NCBI GenBank assembly: GCA_945643635.1
Contig: CALZFC010000065.1
Coordinates: 860,001-924,000, forward strand
DNA from: Allodiplogaster sudhausi
Lineage: Eukaryota > Nematoda > Chromadorea > Rhabditida > Diplogasteridae
Length of the DNA stretch: 64,000 nucleotides
Direction: 5' to 3'
The position numbers were made by a program, and so were the translations under genes. The notes under the pieces are model-generated. The model ran no database searches. It was not told where the DNA came from and saw only the letters and a list, made by a program, of their open reading frames with translations. Shown here piece by piece: positions 1 to 10,626 of the stretch (its first letter is position 1; every line of letters starts with the position of its first letter).

Positions 1-1954
1 TTCTCTCCAAATGCATTAAATTATTTCCTTCCATTTTGACTCTCTTCCTCGATGTCTTCCGAACCTGTTCGCGACGCACAGATACAGGATCTGCTGCGCG
101 GTGAGCTGGACGGCACGATGGGAGAGATTCGGCAGGAAGCGACAGTCGATGAAGACCTAGATGAAAGAGGCGGGTGAGATACCTCCTCAAAATGTACAGT
201 AATCCTCAAAAAGATCATGTAACTCGAGAGTAAAGTACGGTACACTTTCAGATATACATATCTTTAATGTTGATAGTAATGAAGGTGACTCTAATCGTTC
301 AACTACTAATATAGTCTTTTATTTACTTATATTATATTATATGTATGTTTTATTGATGAATAAATATACAACATTTTCATCAATATTCTCCCAAGTAAAG
401 GAAACAAAGACCATCGGTAAAACAATTTGTTTCCATCAAATTCCTAATTTAAATCTGATTCAGCAAGTGCAAAAAACCTGTGGCGTATCTCGGAGACGTT
501 CACTCCTCAGAAGACGCGCAGTGTTATCATAGCGCTCTGGTCAATATTTTAATTATAAAAAAAAACTATGTTACAAATATTGAAAATAATTTTGCAAGAC
601 TCTAATTATACAAAAAGTAGATTGCTTTATAGAAAAAAGATATATAACAACTTCTCCACATATTCACGCAAGTATTCATCTAAAATTAGCTAACATTACA
701 GTATTCCACCACACTCAAATTATTTTGCTTTGCTTTTCTCATTCTCGCCGAAGATTTTTTTTATTGAAATAAATAGAAAAATAATAACCTCTTTTATCCA
801 TTAATCTCCAGACGACCAAACCCTGGGGTGGCCCCTCGGCATCAGAGGATGAAGAAGGCATGGCGAGTGATGGAGCGGCTCAAGATGTAAATATAATTAT
901 AATTAAAAAATAAATAAATAGATAGATATTAATTTGTTAAAATCGTCGTGAACACATTTCAAGGAATAAATCGACCCATCGAGGACCCAGCAGATCTTCG
1001 CCAGAAAGAGGCACTAAAACCAGGCGGTTTAGGTTGGCTGAAAACGGAGTTTTTTTTTTGTAAAAAAAAGGTTTCACAAATACATGGTGTTGCAGTTCTT
1101 GCAGTGGCCCACAAACTCTGACTGGACAGAGTACATTTTATCCTCTTACATATAGAATATTTTGTTATGACTACTGTATAGTGATTAAATAATTTAATTT
1201 TTTAGAACATAAGTTATTACTGAATTATTTAAAAAAACAAATCTTCCTCGAAAAGATACCTTCTTTCGGTGTCCGCCGTTCACTCCTCGTCTTCTCCTTC
1301 TTCTGCTTGTCCTTCTCCGCCTGGAGCTCCTTTAATCGCATGAACTTGATGTGATCGATGCGTTCCTTGAGATTCTTGCACTCCAGGAGGGTCTGCCAGT
1401 CACGCGCGGAGATCTCGCGCTCGCGTGGAAAGTAGCCATTCGACAGGCGGGCGTACAGCTGGAGAGAGAGACTTTTTTGTTGATTGATTGATTGACTTAT
1501 TTACGTGCTGTTCAAAAATATAAAATCTTAAACGCTTCTTACAAAGATTTCAAAGAAAAAAACACTTCTTCTATAAAAAACTTATAATAAAAAGTCTTCG
1601 AAAATTTTTTAAAATTTTTATTGTAAAGATAGTTTAATCATAATAAAATGATAAGCGAGTAAATGTCTAGTTAAAACAGAAATACACGTTTCAACCAGAC
1701 ATTAAAGTAACATAATATTATCAATAAAATGCAAATACAATATGTTGCAATTGTGCCATACTAAAATACAACCCCCCCCCCTCTCCCCCTTACCTCGATC
1801 TCCCTCCTGACCCTCTCGATCTGCTCGGCCTGCTCACTCTTCACGAGTGCTGCAGGTGGTGGAGGGATGACTACGGGAGGATCAGCCCATCGCAACGGGT
1901 AGAGGGTGTTGTGGCGGCGGCCGGTGGCGCGCGCTAGACGCCAGCGAGTGTGCC

Positions 1955-1994
<40 letters not shown>

Positions 1995-2062
1995 CGAGAG
2001 AGAGAGAGAGACAGAGATAAAGAGAGAGAGAAAGAGAGAGAAAGAGGGAGAGTGAAAGAGAG

Positions 2063-2104
<42 letters not shown>

Positions 2105-2333
2105 TGAGGGAAGGAGAGAGAGAGAGTGAGAGAGAGAGAGAGAAAGAGTAAAAAAGAAAGCAAAAGAGAGAGCGAGAGAAAGGGAGAGGGAAACAGAGAG
2201 CAATAGAGAGGGAGTGGTATAATAGAGACTATTTATGGAATAGGAGAGAAGCAGAGAAAGAGAGAGATAAGCGATTTGATAAAACGGCGACGTACCAAAT
2301 GAAGTTCTCGACTCGGCGTCGCAGTGGCTGCAT
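1..2333 (-). CDS. TRMT10C: TRMT10C/MRPP1-like mitochondrial RNase P subunit 1, 5' part (6 exons, runs off left edge)
   Basis: The family is an m1A9/m1G9 tRNA methyltransferase that is also a core subunit of protein-only mitochondrial RNase P; the expected site is the mitochondrion. Exons read on the minus strand: 2333-2296, 1953-1794, 1458-1260, 878-822, 536-478, 156-65. All junctions are GT-AG and the phases close. The start is the ATG at 2333, directly after an in-frame TAA. Residues 1-45 are Arg-rich and poor in acid (MQPLRRRVENF at the start), fitting a mitochondrial presequence. Exon 3 has a helical region around DWQTLLECKNLKERIDH, matching the human segment around LKTLMEC just before the SPOUT domain, then a Lys-rich stretch. 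Exon 6 opens the SPOUT methyltransferase domain with VFIDCRFLPNL and ends at VANR. The catalytic part lies beyond position 1. TRMT10A/B is less likely because the pre-SPOUT helix resembles TRMT10C. Confidence 0.72.
1957..2215. repeat. (GA)n tract, TRMT10C-like intron 1
   Basis: Purine-rich microsatellite on the plus strand, so CT on the coding strand. It runs up to the exon 2 acceptor (CTCATCAG). Similar intronic GA tracts lie at about 3668-3845, 5811-5860, 8320-8430, 10115-10185, 10495-10700, 14332-14585, 16525-16725, 17180-17320 and 22105-22190. Confidence 0.9.
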
Positions 2334-2903
2334 TTACGCGACCGCAGCTTTCTGCCTTTTTTTTATGAATTAATTCGCTTCTTAACTAAAAAATATAAAC
2401 CAAGCTAGAAAAACTTGAAAATCATTTAAGTACCCAGTTTTTTTTATTATTATTTTAAAGAAAATCAAAACAAACCCTTAAATAGGAATTCTTAGTGCTG
2501 CGCGGAAGCCGTACATATATTTCGTTGGCTGAAAGACCACATTTTTGTGAGCTCAATATGACTTCATCTTAATCACCGAACGCTTTATAAAATTAACAAA
2601 GGTAATGTAAAATTAACAAATAGTGAGGACGAAAACCGGAAACAAGGCTAGAAGGCAACATCAATAACATCTAACACGTAACAACGAATGAACATTTTAG
2701 CAACCATAGACAAAAAAAATTAATCTACAAGAGATCCTTAGGCCTATTCTCAACAATAACATCGTAAATAACAGCAAGAATGCAAAACAATTTGTAACAA
2801 AATTTTTTTATAGTATATTACTAACCGATACATTTTTACGAATTACTATTCAAAAAACAAACAAAGAGAGCAAGAAACGCTACAGAACGAGCTAGAGAAG
2901 GAG

Positions 2904-2950
<47 letters not shown>

Positions 2951-2990
2951 AAGAGAGAGAGGACGGAGCTCTCTTTCTCTCCTCCTTCCC
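2334..2990. other. Intergenic, RPP30 3' to TRMT10C-like 5'
   Basis: About 660 bp between two same-strand genes. It is AT-rich, with a (GA)n tract at about 2906-2946 just past the RPP30 stop. On the minus strand a GGCAG acceptor-like site lies about 20 bases before the TRMT10C-like ATG. I see no ORF or RNA gene. Confidence 0.5.
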
Positions 2991-3665
2991 TCACTGTTCC
3001 ATCTTTTCTTCCTTTGCCTCTCCCACCCCTGTCTCCCCTCCCACCTTCTTCTCCTCCACTTTCTCGATCTGGACAAGGAACTCAGGCACGCCCATGAGGC
3101 GAGCGATCGCTGCCTCTCGGGACAGCGTCTTAGTGGGGATCTGAAGATACTCAAAATAAATAATTAATTTATTAATCAGTTTATTTATTTATTTATCTGA
3201 AATGGGGGGTTCATTCATTAGAAAAGAGGTAGTCCAGGGATATTAAAATCTACCTTAACCCTCTAGAAAAGAATTCGTAAGACGAGAGACGAAGACACAG
3301 TAAAGTACTGTAGATTTTAACAACTATATGGACAGCCTCTTTAAATTACAGGACTGCACAACAAAATGTAAGAAAAAAAAATCTTAACGGGTAATAAAAT
3401 TATGATTAATTATTTAATAAAAGTAAATACCACAAATGAATAATGTGAAAACAAATGAACGTATGAGTAAAAAAACTGTTTTCTCGTTATATCGCTACAC
3501 TGCGTATTTTATATAAAATGAATGAATTCGATAGGAAAAAAAGAAGAATAAAGCTGACATTCTTGAGATCCGTAACAACCATTGCTCCTTTCAGGGTCTT
3601 TTTCGCTTCGGCGCGCAGCAGAACATCACGTGGATAATCTAGGGAAAAGAAATTTGTGATAATGT

Positions 3666-3703
<38 letters not shown>

Positions 3704-3728
3704 GAAAGAGAGAGAGAGAAATAGAGAG

Positions 3729-3797
<69 letters not shown>

Positions 3798-5815
3798 GAG
3801 ATCGAGAGAGAGAGATATAGATAAAGAGAGACAGCAAGAGAGAGAGGACGATGGAGAGATATTAGAGATAAAAAGAAAATTTTCGAACCGCTCAAATGGG
3901 GACGAGCCTTACGGCCTTGGACACCGAACAGTAGCATCATGTTCATTACGTCAACGGGTGCTCGAAGTTCCAGAACCTGTCATGAAGGATTTTTTTAAAT
4001 TAAGAAAAAAAATGAAATAAGTAGTAATTTGATAGATACTTTGGATTCAATGAAAAAAAAATATGACGAAATAGTAGTATAACAGAGAGCATTCCGAAAC
4101 AAATCAGTAGACAAATTAAGAGCGTTCTTACAATGAAAACAGCCCTGTTAAAACAGCGGGTACTCATTATAAAGATGCTTGTGATCAAGCGGGCTGTTAT
4201 TGTGTTCGTAATAAGGAAAATACGATGTTCTCTAAACCCGTCGAACCTCGGTTGCGCCGGACGCGAAAACGACGTTCTTGCCCTTGGTCGCCCTCAGGAG
4301 TGTGCGCGCATGCGAGAATACCTACAAGAGTTGAAATCCAATTTAATAAATTTAAAAAAGGGATTCTAAACTGAATTAACATTTTTTTCATTTAATTTAA
4401 CTTTAAAGCACTCTTCGGCAAAATGATTAAAAATTACGAAAATAATGTACAATATAGAAAAGAGTATGATTTACAGGAAAAAAAGTAATGTAAAATAAAG
4501 TATAATATTTAATATTAAAAAGAACATTTAAGTAAATAAAAGAATAAAATAAACCTGTCTCCGCTGACTCGAATCTGTGAGTGCATCGGCGTACGCCAGT
4601 TCGAATCCGATGCCCTCTGATGCGAGTTGCTGCACAATCTTCGACTTTGTGTACAGCCAATCGACCTATTCAAGCACTTGTTAAAAAAAGTTTCTTTTTT
4701 TAAAGTAATTAAAATTAATAATCAAGAACAACTTGTAGTGCACACCCGTATTGCTATTACAATAGTCCTTTCCTGCTTATCACCTATCTTCCCCCAATGT
4801 TCTCCCTCGCCATTAGCTATTATTACTATACTATATTGTTACTCATCTCGTCTTGGCATTTGCCTATCCATTGTCTTCTTTTAATAATTCATGCTTTACT
4901 CTTCACCACGTGCTGACTTATTCATACCGTAAATAAAGTTAAGTTAGGTTAAAGTTAATAGTCAACCATTTCAATTACAGTCTTGTTTCCCACTCCATCT
5001 ACCGTACCTTCTCGGCGCTGTGATCGTACGTCATGATGTCATAGTGTTCGATCTTCTTGGAAAGCGTCGTAAAGATGGCTTCGTTGTGCGGTCGAAGCGC
5101 GAGAATGTCGAAGGCCTTTTATTGCAAAATCTTCGTTTATAATAAAAGAACATACAATTTTATTTACAAAAAAAAAAGAGTAATAAAAATAAAATACATA
5201 ATATATAAATAAAATAGAATAAAATAAACAAAAAATTTACCTGTCTCCGCAAAAAAAATTCTAAACTTAAAAAATAATACATGTAGAATAATATATAGCT
5301 TCACTACCTTGAGTCCTGGTGCGTGCAAAAATTGATGAATCATATCTGGATCGGAGAGAGTGACGGTAAGCCGGCTGAAATGAGATACTAAATTATATAT
5401 TAGATAGACTAATAATAAACTATATTAAGCATTAATGAATTATAGTTATTTTCATTAATAAAATCCTGTAAAAAAATGCGACAGATTCATCAATTTTAGT
5501 ACTGGGGGTAGCGTAGATTTCGTAAAATCGTAGCAGACATTCAAGGAATCATTCTTTTTTGTTCATCGTGCAAGAAACCTCGTGGTATCCCAGCGAAACC
5601 TCGTAATATCTCACAATCAGATCCGAACTTTTTCTTTAATCCCATGTATACCCTCTTTCTTTTCTCTCCTCCTCTGACCTGTACTGCCTGAACTTCCTGC
5701 CGGCCATCTGCAGAGAGTTCAGCTGCAGTGCTGGTAAGGCCTCTTCATCAACAAGGAAGGGCTGCGGGATCTGCCAGCCTCCGCCTCCTAAATTAGAGAC
5801 ATAGAGATAGAGAGA

Positions 5816-5857
<42 letters not shown>

Positions 5858-6513
5858 CAGACAGACAGTTGAAGCAGCAAGGGATAAACACGAAACACAG
5901 AAGAAAGAGAGAGACAAGATGAAAAAATAATGAAGATAAGAAATAAATTTAATATTGATTCTTTCAAAAGTAGTAAATATATAAATATACTTACTTAATA
6001 CTGATAATGATGTTTAAAGCGGTAAATAGTAATAACCTTGCCCTCCTCCCCCTCCCTTGTGCTTGTTCTTCTTCTTCTTACGTTTCGCTGGTGGGCCTTC
6101 GTCATTATCGTCGGCTTGCTAAATTCACAAATATTCGAAATATTTACGTTTAAATGAAGGATATCTCTCACTTTCTTTCTCACTCTCTCTCTCTCTCTCT
6201 TTCACTAACACTCTCACTTGCTCTCTCTAATTTGTCAATCAACTTCACTTTCTCATTCCATCTGTCTGATCTCTCCTATTTCTAATCTCTCTCTCTATCT
6301 CTCTCTCTCTCGTTCACTCTCTTACACACTCTCTCTCTCCTTAATCTGTCAATCAACCTCTCTTCCTCATTCTATCTGTCTGCTCTCTCTCCTCTTTCTC
6401 CTCTCTCTCCCCTCTCTCTCATTCTCTCATTCTATCTGTCTGCTCTCTCTCCTCTTTCTCCTCTCTCTCCCCTCTCTCTCATTCTATCTGTCTGCTCTTC
6501 TCTCCTCTTCCTA

Positions 6514-6571
<58 letters not shown>

Positions 6572-6641
6572 CTCTCTCTCAATCAACCTCACTTTCTCAT
6601 ACTATCTATCTGCTCTCTCCTCTTCCTGCTCTTTCCTCTTC

Positions 6642-6683
<42 letters not shown>

Positions 6684-6752
6684 ACTCACACACTCTCTCT
6701 CTAATCTGTCAATCAACCTCACTTTCTCATACTATCTATCTGCCCTCTCCTC

Positions 6753-6786
<34 letters not shown>

Positions 6787-7427
6787 ACTCACACACTCTC
6801 TCTCTAATCTGTCAATCAACCTCACTTTCTCATTCTCTTTGTCTGCTCTCTCCTATTTCTCCTTTCTCTCTCTCTCTCTCTCCTCACCTGCTCCTCCTCG
6901 TGTGCCGGGAATGGGTCTCCGATATCCACATTGATGACCACCGTATCGTATCCCATCCTGAGTGCCCTTCTCACGAGTGCCGTCGTTTTCTCCGGATTTC
7001 CTGAAGAATATCGGCATATTTCGAAGAAGAAGAAGAAAAAAGAACTGATTAAGAGTTCACATTCCACAATATCAACTAGTTGCTGCAGTCAATCTCAACA
7101 AGAAAAACACAATAACCAGCGTAAAAATAAGAACTAACAGTAAAAAAGCGCCTTTGGACATACCAAAATGATAAAGATATAGATTCGTTTAATGTGAAAT
7201 AAATGAGGGAAAAAATTATTTCGACAGAGTCAATATTCGCAACTTTCTTCTTCTTGTTGTTAATTAGGTTAATAAAAGCTCGAACAAGACTCGCCCGTAT
7301 GTCTGAGGTTCATCTCGGCGTACTCGAAGGACGTCGTCTTCGAGGAGAGTGTCTTGGCTGTTGACTTGCTCGTGCCAGCTTTCTCCACCTTTTCCTCCTT
7401 CTCTCCTCCGCCAGGCTTCGTTGCCAT
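2991..7427 (-). CDS. RPP30: Ribonuclease P/MRP protein subunit p30 (RPP30), 11 exons, complete
   Basis: A TIM-barrel protein subunit of nuclear RNase P (tRNA 5' maturation) and RNase MRP; expected in nucleus/nucleolus. Exons: 7427-7295, 7000-6888, 6118-6037, 5787-5679, 5374-5308, 5115-5008, 4665-4555, 4321-4247, 3976-3913, 3638-3559, 3140-2991; predicted 363 aa (human about 268). Family signatures in order: MGYDTVVIN (exon 2), SRLTVTLSDPD (4-5), AFDILALRPHNEAIF (6), GIGFELAYADAL (7), ATKGKNVVFASGATE (8), LELRAPVDVMNMMLLFG (8-9), LRAEAKKTLKGAM (10). The extra length is an N-terminal 25-residue Lys/Gly/Ser-rich leader, a basic/Gly-rich insert in exon 3 (KRKKKKNKHK then five Gly) and an acidic/Lys tail. 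Intron 1 seems to start with GC (gcgagt), needed to keep phase. A TTGCAG acceptor-like site lies about 25 bases upstream of the ATG, which suggests a spliced 5' leader. Confidence 0.9.
6176..6885. repeat. 700-bp imperfect (CT)n block with 70-110-bp higher-order repeats, RPP30 intron 2
   Basis: CT-rich on the plus strand, with repeated segments containing AATCTGTCAATCAACCTC and CTCATTCTATCTGTCTGCTC (about five copies). In the direction of the gene this intron is GA-rich straight after the exon 2 donor, the opposite orientation to most tracts in this gene cluster. A 238-residue Ser/Leu open frame here is a repeat artefact. Confidence 0.85.
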
Positions 7428-8212
7428 TGCAGACAGTTCTTCTTATCAGTACTGCAATTACAACGGTTGAAAAAGAAGAAGTCACTGGGCACCTAACAAG
7501 TCTTATGCGCCTTTTCTAAAAAAAAATATAAAAATATAAAGGGGGAGGGCGCGGTCGGCCGCGGCGCCGGGGACCACGGCCTAGTACATCGGGGGCAGGG
7601 GTCAGACATTTTCGGCCCCCGACCGCCCCGCCGGTGGGGGCGCTAGGCATAACAAGGCCCACTCAGTCAGAACAGCGTATAAATGTACACAGCTCTATCT
7701 CCAAGACTCGGCTGATCTCTTTTTAACCATCAAAGCAAGTATTTCAACGAGGTTATGCCCGACGAATTATCCTCCACATCAAGTGATGCATATTTAATTA
7801 AATTGAATTGCCAACTGAAATACTTTATGGAGTGCATGTTACAGTATGCTATTATGACAGAAGTAGCAACCCTTTAAATCTGAACAGTCTGGGAATGTAA
7901 GCAGAGCTATCACACGTGAAGTTCGACGGCAAGGCAATAGACAATTACATTTCTTATGATATGCAGCAAAATAATTTCTTATACGAAATTACAACCTCCA
8001 CCAGTAAAAACCAACTAAATCCAGATTGGATACGAACGAATATCTGGACTAAAAAAGTTAGGATCTTAAGTAATAAATCTTAAGAAGTCCAATAGAAACT
8101 TATTTAAAAAAGTGCGATCTTAAGTATAAATCACAAGAGGCCCAATACGGAAGAGTAATCAGGGAAGTGGGCTGCTACAGTACCCCAGGGAATCGCATCG
8201 GGACCCAAACGT
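7428..8212. other. Intergenic, FAH 3' to RPP30 5'
   Basis: About 785 bp. A GC-rich island at about 7541-7652 contrasts with AT-rich flanks; it has several G and C runs and hairpin potential. A TATAAA-like GTATAAATG lies at about 7677 on the plus strand. I compared it from memory with U1, U2, U6, SRP and SL RNAs and found no convincing match. The rest (7700-8160) is AT-rich with no ORF. Confidence 0.45.
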
Positions 8213-8317
8213 CTAGCAGCCGCAGTTCGGCGCAACTGGGAGAAGCTTGCCGCGGCAGTCGCCAAAGCCAATGCGCACCGAGCCGTCAGCAGATTGGCAG
8301 TAGCCAACCAGATTCAC

Positions 8318-8355
<38 letters not shown>

Positions 8356-10137
8356 GAGAAAGATGTGAAAGAGAGAAGAGAGGGAGAGAGAGCGTCTGAG
8401 AGGGAGAGAGAGAGAGAGATCTGGTACCTCATACAGCGAACACAGAGAGGAAAGAATCTCTCTATTCGATGCATCAGGTACCAGATCTAAAAAGAGAGTG
8501 AACTCATCTTTCATTTCAAAAGAGCTGCATTAAATAAAAAAAGTCGCTATGCTTTTAAAAATTTTATTAATCGGTAAACAGGAGAAGAAAGAAGCAAAAA
8601 ACCTTCTTTTTCCCTCTACAAAATAAAAAAGGGTAAAACAAAATAAATGAAGAAGACTCTACCTCATCGCCATCCTGGATGAACTTGCGTGTCTGCGCGC
8701 CAACGGGTACCGTTTTCGTACCTCAAACGAGTTTAAATATCAATCATTTTCTTTTCCGTGTTACTTTCTTGCTCTATATTACTATAATAATAAGAATAAT
8801 AATAACATCATTCCACAGTACACCTGCCTAGTTTCTATTAGATCAATTTCCTGCACTATATTATCATAATTGACAATATCCATTCCGCTGTACCCATTCC
8901 AACCTACTGTACCCTGCCACTACTGGCTATCACAACCAGCCTTGTCTACCGTACCCTTCCAGCTCAGCTCCAGCATCGATCCGTAGCCACCCTCGTCCGG
9001 CCCGCTGACAGTGCCGGAGCCGAGGAGATCGCCTGCGCGCATGTTGCAGCCGTTCACCTGATTGGAGCATATTTTTTATTATACTTTTTTTTTAAAAACT
9101 TTTTCTAAATGACAAAGTTAAAGAATTAATTTTTTTATTAATGCTAAGAAGATAAAAATACCAGACAATCTGAAAAACTGTTTCATCATTATGATAGCTA
9201 ATTCAAGAGGAAATTCAAGTTCTTTGATGAACCCGGTGGTTTCCATTGACTCCGCAATCTTATTAACTCGAATATTGGCATTAATCTTGCTTCATCTGCG
9301 CTCCGTGTCAGAAATATATTACTACAAATTTAATAGATTATAAATTTATATGCCCCCTTCTTGCCTAACCGAATGATGTGCGAGCTGCTGCTTGAGTGTC
9401 CAGTAGAGATGGCGGAAGTTGGTGCTGCACACGCGGTGGTCGGTCGAGTCGCCCTCCGGCTTGATTGTCACCTTAAGTGGGCAAAAAAAACTCACGTTTG
9501 AATTCGCGCCTTTTTGCCTGACTTAAGAGCGCGAGAACATGTACTTTAAAAAGACACAACTACAATAGCACTCCGGCTTGATTGGCACCGAGCCAAAAGT
9601 TCAATCGTATTCTATTAGAGTTTTCCTGACTATTGTAGTCGTGTCTCTCTAAATCACACATGCTCTCTAGCTAATGTGTCAGGTAAACAGGCGAGATTTC
9701 AAGAGCGAGTTTTTAGCTCCTTTTATGCACATTTACGTTTATAATTTTTTTGAATATATTTTATTTCTCTACTCGTACATTTTTTTTAAATAATTCCCAC
9801 TAACATTAAGCAAATCAACATAACAATCCACACTACCAATTGAGGCCCTTCTGAAGCTTCAAGAATGCTCTAGACAGTGAAAACTATTTATACATTCATT
9901 TAGCCTCTTTTAAATTCATTTCTAACCTACCTCGAGATTGATGTTGAAGGTGTACGGATCGGCGTGCTTCAGGTAGGCCAGTGGTTCGGGCACCTGAAAC
10001 AAGCAGAGGTCACATAGAATAGTCAAGATCCTGATAGGAAGCAAAAAAAGCGACATTTGAGATAAGAACTTGGATGTGTCCTTTAAAAAACACAAGTGCC
10101 TATACATTCATATAGGAGAGAGAAAGAGAGTGGGAGA

Positions 10138-10179
<42 letters not shown>

Positions 10180-10595
10180 GAGAGCCAAGAGAGACGTAGA
10201 AATTGAGAGATGGATATACACAATCAGACACTTTAATACTTCAAAAAACATTTCTAATTAATAAGCAATATGTATACACATATATAACTGTCATTTAAAA
10301 CTTGATACAGTAACCGGCAATTCTTCCTAAAACATCGCCCCAAACCTGTTCTGGATTCTCGACTATGAAGGGCTTGAGTGCGTCCATTGTGACAATCCAC
10401 GGCGAGATTGTCGTTCCGAAGGACTTGCCGAGGAAGGGGCCAAGTGGGACATACTCCCACTTCTGGATGTCGCGTGCTGCATAGAGAAGGGAAAAAGACA
10501 GAGAGGGAGAGTGAGCAAGAGGAAGTGAGAGAGAGAGAATTAAAAAAATATATATAGAGCAAAAAAAAAGAAGAAAAAGCACGATGAGAATGAGA

Positions 10596-10626
<31 letters not shown>

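Noticed and set aside
52..887. Plus-strand exons (start MSSEPVRDAQ, then TTKPWGGPSASED)
   Set aside because: They looked like a small acidic protein at first. The minus strand gives TRMT10-family sequence with consistent splice phases, so these are antisense shadows.
6218..6934. 238-residue plus-strand ORF
   Set aside because: CT repeat within RPP30 intron 2, running into antisense of RPP30 exon 2.
7541..7760. U1 snRNA or other known small RNA
   Set aside because: A short CTGACCCCTGC match to U1 exists on the minus strand, but the U1 5' end and stems are missing.
8167..8490. Plus-strand 107-residue ORF
   Set aside because: Antisense to FAH exon 13 and the adjoining GA tract.
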